From contig DATAIT010000072.1 in NCBI GenBank assembly GCA_036262515.1, positions 1 through 56,457 on the forward strand: a DNA stretch of 56,457 nt. The letters are read 5' to 3'. The notes below the pieces were generated by a model. The model did no database searches. It was not told the DNA's origin and was given only the letters and a program-made list of their open reading frames with translations. Shown here piece after piece: positions 33,090-41,174 of the stretch; the first letter of the stretch is position 1; every line of letters starts with the position of its first letter. This stretch comes from Acidimicrobiales bacterium. Its GTDB lineage: Bacteria; Actinomycetota; Acidimicrobiia; Acidimicrobiales; GCA-2861595. The position numbers were made by a program, and so were the translations under genes.

Positions 33090-33842
33090 TCAGGAGCGCA
33101 ACCGGTACACGACGAAGAAGGCGCTGAACCCCATCAAGAGCAGGCCGAACGCCCGGCGGAGGCGATCGGCGGCGACATGGGCGACGGTGACCGAGCCGGT
33201 GAACGCGCCGGGGACGGCGCCCGCCGCAAACGGCAGGGAGACGGACCAGTCGATGTGGCCCAGCAGCCAGTGGCTGACGAGGGTGGGGACGGAGAGGGCG
33301 GCGATCACGACGAGGCTCGTGCCCGCCGACTCTGGCATGGTGAGACCCAGGACGAGGACGAACAGCGGCACGAGCAGGAAGCCGCCGCCGTTGGCCAGCA
33401 GCCCGGTGAACAGGCCGATGGCGGCAGCTGCCGGCACGACGACCGCGGCGCGCCGGCGGGCGCGCCCGGCCAGGCGCTTGTCGGAGGGGATCGGCAGCAC
33501 GATGCGGAACCCGACGACGGCGAGCATGAGGCCCGAAGCCACCAGGAGGGCCTTCCCGCCGACCTCTCTCGACAAGAGGGCTCCGGCGACGGTTGCCGGC
33601 GCGCCGCCCGTGATGGACCACCGGGCGATGCGCCAGTCGACCTGACCGCGGCGAACGAAGTGGTAGGCGCCGGCCGCGGCAGCAGGGATCGCCGCCGGCA
33701 GTGGCGCAGCCACGGCGACGAGACCGGGGACGCCGAGGAGCCCGAGCACAGGGGTGGCGAAGCTCGAGCCCCCCACGCCGAACACGCCGAAGAGGAAGCC
33801 GACGGCGGCGCCGGCACCGGTGAGCGACAGCCACGGGGGCAT
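33090..33842 (-). CDS. TauE/SafE family membrane transporter
   Basis: A 250-residue protein with about eight hydrophobic segments in two homologous halves. The first half carries GFLFGVFGVGGSSFATPVLG and the second GLFTGLLANGGGFLLVPLFV, the paired GVGG/GxxGGG signature of TauE/SafE sulfite or organosulfonate exporters. The substrate is inferred only at family level. It is convergent with the VOC gene and divergent from the LuxR regulator. Confidence 0.9.
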   Translation of the reverse strand: MPPWLSLTGAGAAVGFLFGVFGVGGSSFATPVLGLLGVPGLVAVAAPLPAAIPAAAAGAYHFVRRGQVDWRIARWSITGGAPATVAGALLSREVGGKALLVASGLMLAVVGFRIVLPIPSDKRLAGRARRRAAVVVPAAAAIGLFTGLLANGGGFLLVPLFVLVLGLTMPESAGTSLVVIAALSVPTLVSHWLLGHIDWSVSLPFAAGAVPGAFTGSVTVAHVAADRLRRAFGLLLMGFSAFFVVYRLRS

Positions 33843-33872
33843 CGGGCCAGTCTGGCCGGGATCTCCCGGTGT

Positions 33873-33878
33873 CAGACT
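33873..33878 (+). promoter_or_regulatory. -10 element CAGACT of the TPR-LuxR gene (leaderless)
   Basis: CAGACT is 7 nt before the GTG at 33886. The first base departs from TANNNT. Confidence 0.38.
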
Positions 33879-33885
33879 TCCGGCT

Positions 33886-35550
33886 GTGGCCTCCCCGCTC
33901 GAGCGTGCCCGCGCCGCCTACGCACGCCAGGCCTGGGGAGACGCGTTCGCCGCCTTCGATGCCATCGGCGAGGACACCTCCGCTGGCCCGGCGGACCACG
34001 AGGCGCGGGCGGTGTGCGCCTACCTGCTCGGCAAGGACGGCGAGTGCGCGCGCTCCTGGGAGGCGGCGCACCGGTCGGCCCTTGAGGCGGGCGCCACGGC
34101 CGAGGCGGCGCGGTACGGGTTCTGGCTGGCGCTGTGCCTCATGCTGGAGGGCCGCATGGCACAGGCGGGCGGGTGGCTGACCCGCACCGAGCGGCTGGTC
34201 GGCGACGGGCGGCTCGACTGCGCGGCGTCGGGCTACCTGCTGATCCCCGCGTTGCTGGCCGCGCTCGACCAGGGCGACGCCAAAGGCGCTCGGGACCTGG
34301 CGGTCCGGGCCACCGGGCTCGGCGTCCGGTTCGGCGACGCCGACCTGCGAGCCTTCGCCACCTTGGGCCACGGCCAGGCACTCATCGCCCTGGGTGACAT
34401 CGTCGGTGGGACGGCGCGTCTCGACGACGTCATGGTGTCCGTGACGGCGGGCGAGGTGGGGCCGATCACCACGGGCATCGTGTACTGCGCAGTCGTCCTC
34501 GAGTGCATGAAGGTCTTCGACCTGCAGCGCGCCGCCGAGTGGACCGGGGCCCTGAGCGCATGGTGCGAGGCGCAGCCCGACCTCGTTCCGTATCGCGGCC
34601 AGTGCCTGGTGCACCGGTCGCAGCTCGACCAGGCGACGGGAGACTGGCGAGCGGCGATCTCGACGGCGGGCGCCGCGTGCGCCCGCCTCACCGACCCGCC
34701 CCACCCGGCCCTCGGCCTCGCGCACTACCAGGAGGCCGAGCTGCACCGGCTGACCGGGGCCCTCGCCGACGCCGAGGCGGGCTACCGCCGAGCCAGCCGT
34801 CACGGCTACGAGCCCATGCCCGGCCTGGCCCTGCTGAAGCTGGCCCAGGGCGACGCGATGGCGGCGGCCGCGACGATGCAGCGCGCTCTGGGCGAGGCCG
34901 GCGCGTCCCTGCAGCGGACGGCGCTGCTGTTCGCGGCGGTCGAGGTCCTGACTGCTGCGGAGGACCTCTCGGGTGCGCGGGCGGCGGCCGTCGAGCTCGA
35001 GCGGATCGCTGCCGCATCGCCGTCTGCCGTCGTCACGGCCATGGCGGCGCAGGCGGCCGGGACGGTCCTGGTCGCCGATGGCGACCCGGCCGCCGCGCTC
35101 GTCCGGTTGCGCTCTGCGGCTTCGGCGTGGCAGGCGTTGCACATGCCGTACGACGCGGCAAGGGCGGCGACGCTGGTGGGAGTGGCCTGCGCCGCCCTCG
35201 GTGACCACCTCTCCACCGCGCTCGAGCTCGACAACGCGACCGAGTCGTTCAGCGCTCTCGGGGCCGTCCCCGACGTCGAGCGGGTGGCTGCGCTCAGGCA
35301 TTCGCTGGTCAACGCGACGGCACCGGCGACGGCGACGAGGTCGCCGATCCAGGCGGCGCCGGCGCTGTCGACGCGGGAGCGCGAGGTGCTGGCCCAGGTG
35401 GCAGCGGGTCGGACCAACCGTCAGATCGCCGCCGAGCTGTTCATCAGCGAGCACACCGTCGGCCGGCACGTGGAGAACATCTTCACGAAGCTGGGGGTGA
35501 CGAGCCGCGCCGCGGCCACCGCGTACGCCTACGAGCGCCGCCTGCTCTGA
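33886..35550 (+). CDS. TPR-containing LuxR-family transcriptional regulator
   Basis: A 554-residue regulator. Residues 1-480 are Ala-rich helical hairpins typical of TPR repeats (for example AYARQAWGDAFAAFDAIG at the N-terminus). The last ~60 residues are a LuxR/GerE helix-turn-helix: ALSTREREVLAQVAAGRTN, then RQIAAELFISEHTVGRHV and ENIFTKLGVTSR. There is no N-terminal AAA ATPase or receiver domain, so it resembles the C-terminal part of LAL/MalT-type regulators. The signal and targets are unknown. It lies before a SnoaL-like gene. Confidence 0.88.
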   Translation: MASPLERARAAYARQAWGDAFAAFDAIGEDTSAGPADHEARAVCAYLLGKDGECARSWEAAHRSALEAGATAEAARYGFWLALCLMLEGRMAQAGGWLTRTERLVGDGRLDCAASGYLLIPALLAALDQGDAKGARDLAVRATGLGVRFGDADLRAFATLGHGQALIALGDIVGGTARLDDVMVSVTAGEVGPITTGIVYCAVVLECMKVFDLQRAAEWTGALSAWCEAQPDLVPYRGQCLVHRSQLDQATGDWRAAISTAGAACARLTDPPHPALGLAHYQEAELHRLTGALADAEAGYRRASRHGYEPMPGLALLKLAQGDAMAAAATMQRALGEAGASLQRTALLFAAVEVLTAAEDLSGARAAAVELERIAAASPSAVVTAMAAQAAGTVLVADGDPAAALVRLRSAASAWQALHMPYDAARAATLVGVACAALGDHLSTALELDNATESFSALGAVPDVERVAALRHSLVNATAPATATRSPIQAAPALSTREREVLAQVAAGRTNRQIAAELFISEHTVGRHVENIFTKLGVTSRAAATAYAYERRLL

Positions 35551-35705
35551 CCGGGCAGGAACCGTGCGCGGCGTCGATGGGGCATTCGCCCCATGGACGG
35601 CCGGTTCCGAGATGGGGTGTCCGGGCGATGCCCGGGCGAGCGCCGAGCCGTACGTTCAACGTGTCAGCAGAACCCGCTCAGGGACCGACTTCCGGAGGAC
35701 GAACG

Positions 35706-36140
35706 ATGCTCGTACAGGCGCCCGCCACATCTCTCGACCAGGAGACCGCCGCCGAGCTCAGCGCGGCGTATCCCCGTTGCTTCTCGGACTTCGTCGCCGG
35801 CGACGGATTGTTCGCCCCGGACGCGTTCTTCGATCTGCTGCCGCCGATGTGGCGCTTCCAGTTCAAGGGAACGGGCGACATGTTCGCCGCCCAACTCCGT
35901 TCCATTGCGGAAGGTCGCGTGGAGATCGAGGTCGTCCGCACCGCTCCGACGTCGTCGGGCTTCGTGACCGAGCACGTCGAGACGCAGCACACGCCACAGG
36001 GCGTGATCACGGCTCGGCGGATCCACCTGTGCGAGGTCCGCGACGGCCGGATCTGCGCCGTCACGATCTACTGCAACGGTGGCTGGGACGACGAGCTCCG
36101 GGCTCGCCATGCCGCCGAAGCCCCGATGGTCCGCCCGTGA
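35706..36140 (+). CDS. SnoaL-like / NTF2-like protein
   Basis: A 144-residue protein with the cone-shaped NTF2 fold pattern: an N-terminal helical half (SAAYPRCFSDFVAGDGLFAPDAFFDLLP), then curved strands (VEIEVVRTAPTSSGFVTEHVE, TARRIHLCEVRDGRICAVTIYCNGGWD). Such proteins are cyclases, isomerases or ligand binders; no function can be assigned. The ATG at 35706 has GGAGG 7 nt upstream. The 155 bp between the LuxR gene and this one hold no recognisable feature. Confidence 0.78.
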   Translation: MLVQAPATSLDQETAAELSAAYPRCFSDFVAGDGLFAPDAFFDLLPPMWRFQFKGTGDMFAAQLRSIAEGRVEIEVVRTAPTSSGFVTEHVETQHTPQGVITARRIHLCEVRDGRICAVTIYCNGGWDDELRARHAAEAPMVRP

Positions 36141-36164
36141 GGCCCGTGAGGCTTGCGCGGCCCG

Positions 36165-36767
36165 TCAGGTCAGCCGCGGCTGCTTGAGGTCGAGGTACTC
36201 GTCGATGGCGGCGGCAGCCGACCATTCGGCGAACATGGCCTGCATCTCGGCCGGCATCTCCGCACCCTCGGCGCTGCGCGCGGCAGCTTCGGACGTGAAG
36301 TACACCGCGTCGGTGAACGTCCCGTCGGCGTGGACGGCGGTCACATCGCCGATCACGTCGGGCCGGTGGCTGGCCAGGGCCGACTCGAACTCCGCCATCC
36401 GAGGCCGGAGCTCGGCCATCTTCGCCTCGTCGAGGACGTGACCCCGCATGACCTGGACGAAGCCCGCGTCGTTCGAACCGCCCGCCCCCATCACGATGAC
36501 GTCGGTGCTGTCCTGGAAGGACACGCCGTCGAGCATCTTCTCGGTCTCGGCCCACCACGCGGACTGTTCGGGCCGATCGCTGTTGCGCCGGGCCGCCTCC
36601 TCGGAGTCGAACCGGACGAGCCCGATGAGGCGACCGTCCTCGGTGATGCCGCTCGTGCTGCCGAGGTAGCCCTCGGCGCCCGGGCGGATCTCGCTCTCCC
36701 AGCGGTCGAGCTGCCGCCACAGCCCTTCGGCGTCGACGACCTTGGCGGTGATGACCTGGATGAACAT
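36165..36767 (-). CDS. Protein with tandem dimeric alpha/beta-barrel (monooxygenase-like) domains
   Basis: A 200-residue protein with two ~95-residue halves of similar pattern: FIQVITAKVVDAEGLWRQL...LIGLVRFDSEEAARRN, and FVQVMRGHVLDEAKMAELRP...FTDAVYFTSEAAARSAEG. This is the layout of stress-responsive/antibiotic-biosynthesis monooxygenase (ABM-like) folds. No catalytic residues can be assigned. The start has GAGGAGG upstream. It converges with the SnoaL-like gene. Confidence 0.72.
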   Translation of the reverse strand: MFIQVITAKVVDAEGLWRQLDRWESEIRPGAEGYLGSTSGITEDGRLIGLVRFDSEEAARRNSDRPEQSAWWAETEKMLDGVSFQDSTDVIVMGAGGSNDAGFVQVMRGHVLDEAKMAELRPRMAEFESALASHRPDVIGDVTAVHADGTFTDAVYFTSEAAARSAEGAEMPAEMQAMFAEWSAAAAIDEYLDLKQPRLT

Positions 36768-36847
36768 GTCACCCTCCTCGTGTGGGGCGTGCGATGGTGC
36801 GGGGCGCACCGCCGCCAGCCTACGCAACCGAAGCGGCGCAGGCTCCG

Positions 36848-37105
36848 TCAGAGGTGGGCGGCGGCCGCCTGCTGGACGGCTTCCACGATCGGGTCCCAGT
36901 CGGCGCCTGCCGCCCGGGTGACGGTGACGAAGTCGTTCACGCCGAAGATGGCGGCGACGCCTGGCGCCGCGAACACCGCTTCGGCGAAGGAGTTGCCCGA
37001 GGCCTCCGCCGCGCTGTTGACGGTGAGGGTGCCCGCCAGGGTGACGTCCAGCTGGAATCGCACGGCGTTGGGGTTGGGGGACGGTGATGGGACGGCGGTG
37101 GCCAT
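36848..37105 (-). CDS. Nfu/NifU N-terminal domain protein
   Basis: An 85-residue protein made of the Nfu-N scaffold domain alone: SPNPNAVRFQLDVTL near the N-terminus, then SFAEAVFAAPGVAAIFGVNDFVTVTRAAGADWD, the conserved end of this domain. The CxxC iron-sulfur-binding C-terminal Nfu domain is absent, so it cannot assemble clusters as a full Nfu would. Such single-domain forms occur in other actinobacteria. The ATG at 37105 fits a leaderless -10 element. Confidence 0.82.
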   Translation of the reverse strand: MATAVPSPSPNPNAVRFQLDVTLAGTLTVNSAAEASGNSFAEAVFAAPGVAAIFGVNDFVTVTRAAGADWDPIVEAVQQAAAAHL

Positions 37106-37110
37106 GGCCG

Positions 37111-37116
37111 ATCGTA
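37111..37116 (-). promoter_or_regulatory. -10 element TACGAT of the Nfu-N gene (leaderless)
   Basis: Minus-strand TACGAT lies 5 nt before the ATG at 37105. It is about 43 bp from the divergent rimO -10 element. Confidence 0.48.
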
Positions 37117-37158
37117 CCGAGCGCGTCGTCCGCCGCCTGGGAGCGGGCGGCTCGGCGG

Positions 37159-37164
37159 TAGATT
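37159..37164 (+). promoter_or_regulatory. -10 element TAGATT of rimO (leaderless)
   Basis: TAGATT is 8 nt before the ATG at 37173. Confidence 0.5.
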
Positions 37165-37172
37165 GGCGGATC

Positions 37173-38414
37173 ATGAGCGGGCGCTACTGGGTCGAGACCC
37201 TGGGCTGTCCGAAGAACCAGGTCGACTCCGAGAAGCTGGCCGGCACGCTCACCGCAGACGGCATGTCGCAGGCTGCGTCCGCAGAGGACGCCGACGTGGT
37301 CGTGGTCAACACGTGCGCGTTCATCGAGGCGGCCCGCCAGGAGTCGGTCGACACCGTGCTCGCCCTGGCCGACGTCAAGGCCGAGGGCGCCCGCCTGGTG
37401 GTCGCGGGCTGCATGGCCGAGCGCTATGGGGACGAGCTCGCCGCCGCGCTCCCCGAGGTCGACCTGGTCGCCGGGTTCGGGGTCCCGGTCACCATCGGCA
37501 CCCGTCGCGACGCGGCCCGACTCGATCTCCTGAACCTGCCTCGCCCACCGGCCGCGGCGCCGTGGGCGTACGTGAAGATCGCCGAGGGCTGCGATCGCAC
37601 CTGCGGGTTCTGCGCCATCCCGTCGTTCCGGGGCCCGCAGCGGTCCAGGCCGGCCGACGCCATCCTCGGCGAGGTCGACGATCTCGGCGCCGTGGAGATC
37701 GTCCTCGTGGCCCAGGACCTGGCGTCGTACGGCAAGGACGTGCCGGGCATGGGTGCCGGCTCGATCGTGTCCCTCGTCGAGGCGGTGGCCGCGCGGGTGC
37801 TCCGCACCCGGCTCCTGTACCTGTACCCCTCCGATCTCACCGATGCGCTGGTCGATGCCATCGGCGCCACGGGCGTGCCGTACTTCGACCTCTCGCTCCA
37901 GCACGTCTCCAAGCCCCTGCTCCGGCGGATGCGGCGGTGGGGCGACGGCGACCGCTTCCTGCGCCGCATCGCTTCCATCCGTGCGCGGTTCCCCGATGCC
38001 GCGTTCCGCACCAACTTCATCGTGGGGTATCCCGGCGAGACCGAAGCCGACCACGACCAGCTGCTGCGCTTCCTCGACGCCGCCCAGGTGGACTGGTGCG
38101 GGTTCTTCGCCTACTCGCGCGAGGACGGCACCCACGCAGCGGGCCTCGACGGTGCCGTGCCGCCGTCGCTGGTGCGCGAGCGCCTGGCCGAGGTCGGCGA
38201 GCTCCAGGACCGCATCACCGCGGCGCGGCGCCAGTCGCTCATCGGGCACACTCTGGAGGTGCTCGTCGACCGACCGGGGGTGGGACGCAGCCACTGGGAG
38301 GCACCCGAGATCGACGGCATCGTCGGCATTCCCGGGGAGCTGGAGACCGGAACCGTCGCCAAGGTTCAGGTCACCGGGGCCGAGGGCCCCGACCTCGAGG
38401 CCCGGGCGCTCTAG
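37173..38414 (+). CDS. rimO: Ribosomal protein S12 methylthiotransferase RimO
   Basis: Radical-SAM enzyme that methylthiolates an Asp of ribosomal protein S12. The 413-residue protein has the UPF0004 domain with Cys12 in ETLGCPKNQVDSE, VVNTCAFIEAA and VAGCMAER. The radical-SAM cluster motif is CDRTCGFCAIP, and the LYLYPSDLTDALVDAI and NFIVGYPGETE segments and a C-terminal TRAM domain follow. CPKNQVD separates it from MiaB, whose gene lies at 47457. It starts the rimO-pgsA-cinA block. Confidence 0.95.
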   Translation: MSGRYWVETLGCPKNQVDSEKLAGTLTADGMSQAASAEDADVVVVNTCAFIEAARQESVDTVLALADVKAEGARLVVAGCMAERYGDELAAALPEVDLVAGFGVPVTIGTRRDAARLDLLNLPRPPAAAPWAYVKIAEGCDRTCGFCAIPSFRGPQRSRPADAILGEVDDLGAVEIVLVAQDLASYGKDVPGMGAGSIVSLVEAVAARVLRTRLLYLYPSDLTDALVDAIGATGVPYFDLSLQHVSKPLLRRMRRWGDGDRFLRRIASIRARFPDAAFRTNFIVGYPGETEADHDQLLRFLDAAQVDWCGFFAYSREDGTHAAGLDGAVPPSLVRERLAEVGELQDRITAARRQSLIGHTLEVLVDRPGVGRSHWEAPEIDGIVGIPGELETGTVAKVQVTGAEGPDLEARAL

Positions 38415-38422
38415 AGGTTCGG

Positions 38423-39004
38423 GTGTCCACCGTGCCGTTCGGGCCTTCGGCCCTCGCCACTCCGGCCAACGCCGTCACCGTCGTGCGCTTCCTCGTGACG
38501 CCGGTGCTGCTGGCCATGATCCTCGGTGGGGGGGACTCGTGGCCGGCCTTCGCCTTCTGGATCGTGCTGGCCGGCACCGACTGGGTCGACGGGTGGCTGG
38601 CCCGCAAGCAGGGCAGCACCCGCTCGGGCGCCTTCCTCGACCCGTTGGCCGACAAGTTCCTCGTGCTCGGAGCCATGTACGCGCTGGTCGCCGAAGGGGT
38701 GTTCTGGTGGCTGCCGGTCACCCTGATCGCCGTGCGGGAGGTCGCCATCAGCGTGTACCGCACGTGGATGGGCAAACGGGGCGTGAGCATCCCGGCCCGC
38801 TGGTGGGCGAAGGTCAAGACCGTGGTGCAGCAGGTGGCCGTCGCCTGCGCGCTGCTCCCCCTCACCGCCCATGCCCGCACCGTGGCGAACGTCGGATTGT
38901 GGACGGGAGTCGGCCTGGCGCTCGTCACCGGGGCCCAGTACCTGCTCGATGCCCGCAAGGTCTCCGCCGCCGAACATCCGGCGGTAACCGGCCATGCGGT
39001 GTGA
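38423..39004 (+). CDS. pgsA: CDP-alcohol phosphatidyltransferase, PgsA-like
   Basis: Predicted CDP-diacylglycerol-glycerol-3-phosphate phosphatidyltransferase. The 193-residue membrane protein has the CDP-alcohol motif as DWVDGWLARKQGSTRSGAFLDPLADK (Asp-Gly...Ala-Arg...Gly...Asp...Asp complete, near residues 50-75) and four or more TM segments. The GTG at 38423 has GAGG upstream. It overlaps cinA by 11 nt, an arrangement (rimO/pgsA/cinA/recA) conserved in actinobacteria. Confidence 0.9.
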   Translation: MSTVPFGPSALATPANAVTVVRFLVTPVLLAMILGGGDSWPAFAFWIVLAGTDWVDGWLARKQGSTRSGAFLDPLADKFLVLGAMYALVAEGVFWWLPVTLIAVREVAISVYRTWMGKRGVSIPARWWAKVKTVVQQVAVACALLPLTAHARTVANVGLWTGVGLALVTGAQYLLDARKVSAAEHPAVTGHAV

Positions 39005-40253
39005 GCTCGTCGCGGTCGGCACCGAGCTGCTCCTGGGACAGATCGCCGACACGAACTCCGTGTGGCTTTCGGAACGGCTGGCGGCGGCGGGCATCAACTG
39101 CCACTTCCACACCTCGGTCGGGGACAACGTCGAGCGCATCGCCTCGGTTCTGCGTGTCGCCCTGGACCGCTCCGACGCCGTCATCGTGTGCGGCGGCCTC
39201 GGTCCGACCCAGGACGACGTCACGCGGGAGGCCATCGCTTCGGTGATGGATGCGCCGCTCGAGCGCGACGACGCGGTGCTCGAGCGCATCCGCGGCCTCT
39301 TCGCCGAGCGCGGGCGTGAGATGGCCGAGAGCAACGTCCGCCAGGCGGACGTCCCGCGTGGCGCCGTGGTGATCCCCCAGACGCGGGGCACGGCGCCCGG
39401 CCTCGTCTGCCCGGTCGGCGATGGGGTGCTCTACGCGGTCCCCGGCGTGCCCGAGGAGATGCGCGACATGGCCGAGCGGGCCGTGGTCCCGGACCTCGCC
39501 GCCCGGGCCGGCACCCGGGCCACGATCATCTCGCGCATGGTGCGCACGTGGGGACTGGCCGAGTCCACGCTGGCCGAAAGGGTCGCCTCCCGGGTGCAGG
39601 CACTCGAGGCGGCCGGCAATCCGACGCTCGCCTTCCTGGCCAGCGGTGTCGAGGGCATCAAGATCCGGATCACGGCCAAGGCGGCGTCGCGCGAGGACGC
39701 GCTGGCCATGGTCGAGGCCGAGGACGCCGAGCTGCGGGCGCTGCTCGGATCGCTCGTGTTCGGTGTCGACGACGACACGATGGAGTCGGCCGTCGGCGCG
39801 TTGCTGGAGGACGCCGGTCTCACCCTGGGGCTGGCCGAGTCGATGACGGGCGGCCTGGTGGCGTCGCGGCTCGTGAGCGTGGAGGGTTCGAGCGCGTGGT
39901 TCCGGGGGTCGGTCGTCGCCTACGACTCCCAGGTGAAGTTCGACGTGCTCCACGTGCCCGAGGGGCCGGTCGTCTCCGAGGAGGCGGCGGGGTCGATGGC
40001 GGACGGCGCGGCCAAGGTGCTCGGCGCCGACGTCGGTCTGTCCATCACGGGCGTGGCCGGGCCGGCCGAGCAGGACGGGATGCCTGTCGGAACGGTGTTC
40101 ATCGGTCTCCATATCGACGGCGCCACCGACGTGACCCATCACCGCATGCCCGGCGACCGTGAGCGCATCCGCCAGTTCGCCACGATCTCCATGCTCGATC
40201 TGCTGCGCCGCCGCCTGCTCGGCCGGCTCGGTCCGGGTACGACGTCCGCGTGA
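38994..40253 (+). CDS. cinA: CinA-like competence/damage protein (nicotinamide-nucleotide amidase)
   Basis: A two-domain protein of 419 residues. The N-terminal MoCF-like domain, linked to ADP-ribose pyrophosphatase activity in CinA, has VGTELLLGQIADTNS and CGGLGPTQDD. The C-terminal amidase domain (PncC, NMN deamidation) has LGLAESMTGGLVASRL, GSVVAYDSQVKFDVL and ITGVAGPAEQDGMPVG. It serves pyridine nucleotide recycling. Full length for the family. Confidence 0.93.
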   Translation: MRCELVAVGTELLLGQIADTNSVWLSERLAAAGINCHFHTSVGDNVERIASVLRVALDRSDAVIVCGGLGPTQDDVTREAIASVMDAPLERDDAVLERIRGLFAERGREMAESNVRQADVPRGAVVIPQTRGTAPGLVCPVGDGVLYAVPGVPEEMRDMAERAVVPDLAARAGTRATIISRMVRTWGLAESTLAERVASRVQALEAAGNPTLAFLASGVEGIKIRITAKAASREDALAMVEAEDAELRALLGSLVFGVDDDTMESAVGALLEDAGLTLGLAESMTGGLVASRLVSVEGSSAWFRGSVVAYDSQVKFDVLHVPEGPVVSEEAAGSMADGAAKVLGADVGLSITGVAGPAEQDGMPVGTVFIGLHIDGATDVTHHRMPGDRERIRQFATISMLDLLRRRLLGRLGPGTTSA

Positions 40254-40513
40254 GGTGGTGGCGCCGTCGCCGGCCCGCCCCTGCAGCGGCGGCCCGGCGA
40301 CCGTCGGGGGCCGGGGAGTGGCTGCTGGCCGGTGCCGCCGTCGTGCTGCGGGCGCTGGGCGGCCGGGCGCGCCACGGACGTCGACGGCGGCGGACTCGGA
40401 GCGGCCACGGGGGTCGGCGGCTCGTATGGGTCCGTCGCCCGTCCCAGGCGGGCGTCGACGGGCGTGCGGGCGGCGTGCGCCGGATGGCCGGTCTGCTTCG
40501 CCGGCGGCGCTGA
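40250..40513 (+). CDS. Arginine-rich small ORF, doubtful
   Basis: An 87-residue ORF whose GTG overlaps the cinA stop (GTGA). Composition is extreme (about a third Arg) with no recognised domain. One Ala/Leu-rich stretch (GEWLLAGAAVVLRAL) could be a short helix. It fills the 266-bp gap between cinA and thpR. The spacing favours a real gene; the composition suggests GC-driven chance. Confidence 0.25.
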   Translation: MRWWRRRRPAPAAAARRPSGAGEWLLAGAAVVLRALGGRARHGRRRRRTRSGHGGRRLVWVRRPSQAGVDGRAGGVRRMAGLLRRRR

Positions 40514-40519
40514 GGGCAC

Positions 40520-41047
40520 GTGCGGCTGTTCGTCGCCGTGTGGCCGCCGCCTGCCGTCGCGGCCGCCGTGCGGGGCGCCGTGGAGGGGGTGGACTCCGAC
40601 CAGCGGGAAGGCGTGCGATGGACCCCATGGGACCAATGGCACGTCACCCTGCGCTTCTTCGGCGAGGCGGACGCCGGTGCTGCGGCGGCCGCGTTCCGCT
40701 CCGTCGCCGGGGACCGGCTGCGCGCGCCGGTTGTCGCTGCCGTCGGTCCGGCCACCGCCAGCTTCGGGCGCCGGGTCCTGCACGTGCCCGTGGCCGGCCT
40801 CGACGCCGTGGCCGCCGCCGTCATTGCCGCCACCGCCGAGGTCGGCCGTCCGCCCGATCAGCGCCCCTTCACCGGGCACCTCACGCTGGCGCGCGCCCCG
40901 GCCCGGGCGGGGGTCGACCTGACGGCATGGTGCGGGATCCCCGTGTCCGGCTCGTGGTCGGTCGCCGAGCTGACCCTGGTGGCCAGCCGCACAGCGGGCC
41001 CGGGTGGCTCCCGCTACGAGGTGGTGGACCGTCTGGCACTGGCGTGA
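40520..41047 (+). CDS. thpR: RNA 2',3'-cyclic phosphodiesterase (ThpR/LigT)
   Basis: 2H phosphoesterase that opens RNA 2',3'-cyclic phosphates. The 175-residue protein starts RLFVAVWPPPAV and has the two HxT motifs, WHVTLRFFGE (near residue 41) and FTGHLTLARA (near 117). Both histidines are present. The GTG at 40520 follows a weak GAGG. It is commonly found between cinA and recA in actinobacteria. Confidence 0.92.
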   Translation: MRLFVAVWPPPAVAAAVRGAVEGVDSDQREGVRWTPWDQWHVTLRFFGEADAGAAAAAFRSVAGDRLRAPVVAAVGPATASFGRRVLHVPVAGLDAVAAAVIAATAEVGRPPDQRPFTGHLTLARAPARAGVDLTAWCGIPVSGSWSVAELTLVASRTAGPGGSRYEVVDRLALA

Positions 41048-41060
41048 GAGCCGAGGGTCC

Positions 41061-41089
41061 TTGTCCGAACACCCGTTCGCAATTACACT
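41061..41089 (+). promoter_or_regulatory. recA promoter with LexA (SOS) box
   Basis: TTGTCC (41061-41066) and TACACT (41084-41089) form a -35/-10 pair with a 17-bp spacer. The spacer contains GAAC-ACCC-GTTC (41067-41078), a perfect actinobacterial LexA half-site pair. LexA binding there would block RNA polymerase, so recA should be damage-inducible. The leader to 41174 has an imperfect TCACACCCT/AGGGTGA hairpin. Confidence 0.85.
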
Positions 41090-41174
41090 GACGGAACTTC
41101 ATGCATGTCAGTGTCACACCCTCTCCGTAGGGTGACCTTCGACAGAACGGACGACCGAGATGAGGGGAGCACCG

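Noticed and set aside
35551-35705. Promoter or small RNA between the LuxR and SnoaL-like genes
   Set aside because: Only an ordinary GGAGG site before the ATG could be supported; no convincing -10 element or hairpin.
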